From Rhodamnia argentea (Eukaryota; Streptophyta; Magnoliopsida; Myrtales; Myrtaceae), in the NCBI RefSeq assembly GCF_020921035.1, contig NC_063154.1, forward strand, positions 3,224,001-3,288,000: a stretch of 64,000 nt of DNA, written 5' to 3'. This document shows, piece by piece, positions 59,281 through 64,000 of the stretch. Position numbers and translations under genes: made by a program. Below the pieces are notes generated by a model. It was not told where the DNA came from, did not search any database, and saw nothing but the letters and a program-made list of their open reading frames with translations. Positions within the stretch are counted from its first letter, which is position 1. The number at the start of each line of letters is the position of its first letter.

Positions 59281-59533
59281 GTTTATTTATTTATTTATTT
59301 TGCAAAGACGCAAGCAAACATCGTTTCGAGCCTACATTCCCTCGGTCTAGATCTTAAATTTTTATGATTGTTTGATATTAAAATTTTACAATGTTATGTT
59401 ATAGATCTACAACCATTTGGATATATGGTTCTGATTTATAACATAGTTTGTGCTGGTATCTGACTATTCTATCGATTTTGCTTTGGAGTTTCATGCTAGT
59501 GGCTGATCCGGGACAGGTTTAGAGAACACAAAA

Positions 59534-60578
59534 GGCTGCGCATGGTAATCATTCTGTTCCGAAAAACTGGTTCTGATTAAAATAACTTTTTTCGATTCTG
59601 TTCTTGGATGAGTTTTAGAGAATCGGAATGCATTTGATAATCGCATAAAATTTCAGTTTCAAAAAACTGTTTCTTTTCCTAATTTTTTTTATTTAAGTCA
59701 AATAACTATGTAGTTACTTTATAAAATTTCATCCTAAATTGAAGACTAATTTTCAATGCACACTAAAATAATTTAAATTACATTATTTTTTTTAGCATGT
59801 CATAAATGAAACACAAATTTTAATACATTGTGTTTGAAGTTCAATTGAAGCATAGGACAGTTCCTATATTAAGAACTCATTTTTTTCTTTAAATATTGCG
59901 TTGTTCAAAATACATACAAATATGGTAGCCGAATAATCAAATTATCCATTGACAAAAATAAATAAATTATCCTCCTTGATATGAAGTACAAGTCCTTCAC
60001 TACCATTTTGCAACTTCAGTCCTAAATTCAAGTGGGTGTTAGCTTCAGCTCCACTTGCAGATGTCTACATTTTGTGACGCACGGCTACGAATATATATAT
60101 TATTATCCACATGTTGGATGCTATCATCTTACGTGACATTTTTTGCGGAAGAGTGAAATCTATGAAATCTAGGAAATTTAGGCCCAAATTGATGAAAATG
60201 AGGTCAAACTAGCCTAATATAAGCTTATTCTATTTTTAGGAATTTTCTAAATTTTTTTGTGATTTTTTTAAAAATTTTCATTTTTTTAATATTTTATTTT
60301 ATTTTATTTTTATTAGGTCGAAGGAAAAGTGATGAGAAAACTGAAAGAGAAAAGTGAGAGATATGAGATTTCATTTTGTTTTGTAATTCTTAAAATTGAT
60401 TCTTTTTTCCATAACCAATTTTTTTTTGTTCTGGATTTTGCTCTAAAACTAATTATGATTATCAAAAATTGATTCGGGGAACAGAATCAGAATTACATTT
60501 ATTTGCATTACCAAACGTGATTCTCGTCTTTTTTTTGTTCCCAGAATCAGAACCGGAGAATGAGAATGGTTACCATGC
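59534..60578. mobile_element. non-autonomous PIF/Harbinger-like element, sibling of 23089-24328
   Basis: The left end GGCTGCGCATGGTAATCATTC and internal order match the element at 23089. The right end breaks off at GGTTACCATGC (60568-60578), where the hAT sequence starts. The missing terminal bases AGGCCC are found after the hAT sequence at 63540-63545, again preceded by TACCATGC. Joined, the right end would read, on the other strand, GGGCCTGCATGGTAACC, a good partner for the left end. Confidence 0.6.
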
Positions 60579-63539
60579 GATAGAGGGTGCCATTTGGGCC
60601 CGTGGGCCCGGAACCGGCCCGTTGACCGGGTCCACGGTTCCAACCCCGAACCGGAACCGGCCCGGAACCGCCGGTTCCGAACCATGAGACGGAAAAAAAA
60701 AGGGGGGGCCCGTGGGGCGGAGAACCGTTGGGTTCTCGCCCCGGGCCCCGCCACTCCCTCGCGAAAAACGGCTTTGGGCCGTTAGGAAAAAAAAAGAATT
60801 AAAAATAATTCTTGCCTATAAATACATATGCTCCCTCTTTCATTTTTGTCACAAATTCTCTGAACAATCTCTCGAATTCTCTCAAATCCTCTCAAATCGC
60901 TCAAAGTCTCCCAATTCTCTCAATCCCAACTCAATTCTCTCAATCGGATTTCCGATCAATTCTCTCAAAAATGGCAAGTGGAAGCGGAAATGCTGACAAG
61001 GGCAAGATGACTATGGGAGATTTCGAGTATCCCATTCTTGAATATGATCCTCGTGAGTATGCATGTTGGGAAGACGACGATGATAATATCAACTATGTCC
61101 CGATTCCGAACGTCGAGCACATCCCAACACAAGAAAGTCTTCATCCTCCCACCGGTGTCGAAGAAACGTCAACGGCAAATGAGCCGGAATGGAAGGGCCG
61201 AGATAATACATCCGACTTGTGGCTACACTTCGACAAGGTACGTGATGAAGGCGAAGGTAAGTATAATATAAAATGTAAATATTGTTCGCAAACATATAAA
61301 TTTACGAAAGGAGACGGCTACGAAACATTCCGTCGGCATTTGACGAAAAAACATCCAACGCAAGCGGGGATCGACAATACACAACAACAAATTTCCGGGT
61401 ACGCCACTTCTAATCCTCATCCTATATTTCGTTACACCGATGCACTTTATAAATAAACATTAGCTGAATATGTTGCCCTTGATCATGCTCCGTTTAATAC
61501 TAGTGAAAATTTTAATACGAAATATTTGATAAATACTGCGTTGGTTCCGCAAGCGCCAACTATTCCAAAAAATACTCCTAAACGCGAAGTTTTTCATCTT
61601 TATAAAAAAGGAAAAAAAATCTTTAGCAAAATTTTTTATGGAATTCAATGGACGTGTGCATATAGGTAGCGATATTTGGAGTGATCCTTGGCAAATTCAT
61701 TTTTATATGGGTGTCACGTGTCATTGGATAGGTGATGATTGGATGATTCAAAAAAGACTTATTGCATTCCGAGTTTTTGATGAAAAACATTCGGCTCATA
61801 ATATTTATAGAATAATTAGGCAAATTTTAGAAGAATATAATTTAATAAATAAAGTATTTTTAATTGGTTTTGATAATGCCGCCGCAAATACCGCTTCTAT
61901 TCCCGAATTAGAAAATATTTGCAAACCCATTTTTGGCGGATAATTTTTTCACATTAGATGTGCTTGTCATGTTTTAAATTTATGTGTATAAGATGGTTTA
62001 CGAACTCTTGACACTTCTCTCGCCCCAATAAAGAATGCAATTAAATTTTTATGGAGTCGTCCCCATTTTATGAAATCATGGGGAAAATTTTGTAAACAAA
62101 ATGGGAGAAGGGCAAGAAGATTTCCAAAAGATATTCCGACTCGTTGGAATTCTACGTACGAGTTGCTTCGGCAAACTTTTGATTATAAAGATTTATTATG
62201 TATGTTTATTTCACAAAATATTCCCGAAATTACTTTACTTCCTCAACATTGGGACGTTTGCAAGAAAATTTGAGATTTTTTGAAAATTTTTAATGATGCT
62301 ACTAAGACTTTATCTGGTATTTATTATCCTACCACGTATTTATTTTTAATAGAGTGTATTAATATTGGTAGTGTTTTTAGTGAATATGAAAATGATATCG
62401 AATTAGGTCGAACTATTTTAGTAATGCGAGAAAAATGGTTGCATTATTATTTGCAAATTCCTCTTGTCTATTTAGTTGGTATTGTTTTTTATCCACGTAT
62501 TAAATTAGACGGTTTACAAGATTATTTGAATGTGTATTATCATGATTGTTTACATTTGGAAGATTCAATAGATATTTCAAATATACTAGGAGATGTTAAA
62601 GAATCTATAGTAGCATTATATGGAGAATTTTGTAGTAGATATGGTTTAAGTGATTCTGGATCTTTACAATCTACTGCCTCGGGTAGCGAATGTGGTAGTT
62701 CACTTAGTAGAGGGTATAATATGCTTAAGAGTAGGCAAAAAAAAAAAAAAAAAAAGGGGCAACAGGTAGTATTTCTGAATTAGAAAAATATTTAACCACT
62801 CAATTTGAGTTTCGTGATGCGGAACATAGTACAGATTTTGAAATCCTGAAGTGGTAGAAAAGTCATCAAATCGATTATCCGGTTCTCGCCCTCATCGCTC
62901 GTCAGATATTAGCAACCCCTTCTTCAACGGTTGTAGTTGAACAAGCATTTAGTGCCGGAGGATTAATTTTGGACTCTCGCCGTTCAAGATTAACCTCGGA
63001 CTCTGTGGAAGCTCAAGCTTGTGTCGGCGATTGGACGAGGGCGAAATATCGACACCAAGAGTTAGATCGTGAACACGAATTTTTTAGCGATGATATTGGA
63101 GATACCACCGCCACGGGTACCATAACGGGTAGCGACGATTAACGATGAGGTAAGTTGGGGTTCTCAAAGGTAAAAGAACTACATGGGCTTTGATTCTTCT
63201 ATCCCCAAGAAGATATGTAGGCGCTTAATGATAATTCATTAAGTTCAAGCCCATTCCTCCTCTCTTTTTTTTTTTCCTCCATATTTTATTACAATGTACA
63301 ATTTAATTATTTTTATAATTTATAATTTATTATGTTTATTTTATTATTTATTATTTTAAAAATTAATATTAAAAAAGGAACCGGTATGAACCGCTGGTTC
63401 CGAACCGGCCCGGGAACCGGCCCCGAACCACCGGTTCCGGTTCGGAACCGGAACCGGAATTTACAACGGCCGATTCCGATTCCACCTTTTCGTGGAACCG
63501 GAACCGCCGGTTCCACCGAACCGGCCGTGTATACCATGC
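60579..63539 (+). mobile_element. degenerate hAT transposon
   Basis: Both ends carry dense GGAACCGG/CCGGTTCC subterminal motifs (60610-60690 and 63375-63530), usual for one group of plant hAT elements, around a hAT transposase pseudogene. TACCATGC occurs at both borders (60571-60578 and 63532-63539), a perfect 8-bp target duplication. An alternative reading places the termini at TAGAGGGTGCC (60581) and GCAGGCCCTA (to 63547), which look more like hAT ends but then lack matching 8-bp flanks. Confidence 0.7.
60971..63142 (+). pseudogene. hAT transposase (BED finger, RICESLEEPER/DAYSLEEPER type), broken
   Basis: The first frame (60971-61456, 161 residues) starts MASGSGNADKG and has a BED zinc finger at residues 81-129 (SDLWLHFDKV, KCKYCSQTYKF, FRRHLTKKHP). 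It stops at TAA 61454. Downstream, hAT pieces follow: GSDIWSDPWQIHFYMGVTCH and GFDNAAANT (61638-61943), HIRCACHVLNLCV, FPKDIPTRWNSTYELLRQTF, WLHYYLQIPL and the C-terminal dimerisation region (QIDYPVLALIARQILATPSS, SAGGLILDSRRSRLTS) ending near 63142. At least five in-frame stops and two frameshifts, both next to A-runs (near 61620 and 62737-62755), exclude function. Confidence 0.85.
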
Positions 63540-63549
63540 AGGCCCTAAG

Positions 63550-64000
63550 CGTCAATTGAGACGAGTTTGAGATGAAGCTAATCATCACGAATGTATCCCA
63601 CTTTGGCTGTCAGGTGATGCAGCATAGCAATATAATTTTCTTTTAACGCATACTCTCATGTGTAAACAAATCTAAAACTGTATGGAAGAAATGCATATGG
63701 AATAGTAAAGTGATGTGGAATAATAAGTTAACACACACTTGTGTGTAAACGATCTAAAACCGACCAATGAAGACCCGTGAATTGAAGAATTGGCAGCCAC
63801 ATACATGCGAAATAAACCTAGGGCATGAAGGATCAATTCGGAAGCCTGATTCCAACATCACGTTGGAAAATCAAACCCAAAAGTTGAGAAAAGTGTCGGA
63901 AAAGTCCTAAGCCTATTTTATTGATATCAATTTAGTCTTAGATTTTTTTTTAATTGTGTCAATTGAAGTTATTTTTCCAAACATTGAAAATCTTTTTTGA
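63550..64000. other. intergenic; partial foldback repeat at the window edge
   Basis: No gene seen. From about 63890, AAAAGTCCTAAGCC and TATCAATTTAGTCTTAGATT begin another copy of the first foldback family that runs off the window end. Confidence 0.4.

Overview
The window is nuclear DNA of a flowering plant. Genes are split by short introns with plant-type splice sites, intergenic DNA is AT-rich and full of foldback MITE-like repeats, and every recognised gene is a core eudicot gene. The repeat style (foldback elements with a GC-rich centre, repeated many times) makes me think of Myrtales such as Eucalyptus or Syzygium, but that is an inference. I see no bacterial or viral system, CRISPR array or tRNA gene.

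Layout. 1-9.5 kb: repeats, a large inverted duplication (about 3.97-6.27 kb) and, just beside it on the minus strand, a two-exon gene for a 54-residue membrane micropeptide. 9.5-13.1 kb: a HARBI1-derived ALP1-like gene (minus) whose long exon carries a one-base frameshift. 15.2-16.6 kb: a SOSEKI (DUF966) polarity gene (minus) with a GC-AG intron and a possible early stop. 19.1-42.7 kb: a tightly conserved gene block: PHIP1-like RNA-binding protein (minus), PsbP-like protein PPL1 (plus), full-length ABCB6/ABCB20-type transporter (minus), PNSL1/PPL2 (plus) and ribosomal protein RPL23A/uL23 (minus). All five read as intact. In Arabidopsis these neighbours are, from memory, divided between two duplicated blocks (At3g55280-At3g55350 and At2g39460-At2g39480), so this window appears to keep the undivided order.

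43-64 kb: a repeat-rich region. The upstream flank of RPL23A is duplicated 12.7 kb away, and one copy is interrupted by a 2.96-kb solo-LTR-like insertion with a 5-bp target duplication. A second noncoding unit is present three times, one copy interrupted by a 1.37-kb PIF/Harbinger-like element. An intronless gene for an unrecognised membrane protein lies at 51.4-52.1 kb, and weak exon-like pieces at 53.4-55.6 kb. The right end holds a degenerate hAT transposon with a BED-finger transposase pseudogene, apparently inserted in the terminal repeat of an older non-autonomous element.

How the genes relate. PPL1 and PNSL1 are thylakoid-lumen PsbP-fold proteins (PSII repair and NDH complex) and share an almost identical exon skeleton, so they look like an old local duplication now flanking the ABC transporter. 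ABCB20 (auxin-type transporter), SOSEKI (cell polarity), PHIP1 (cell-plate RNA binding) and RPL23A (translation) share no obvious pathway; their linkage is inherited synteny, not an operon.
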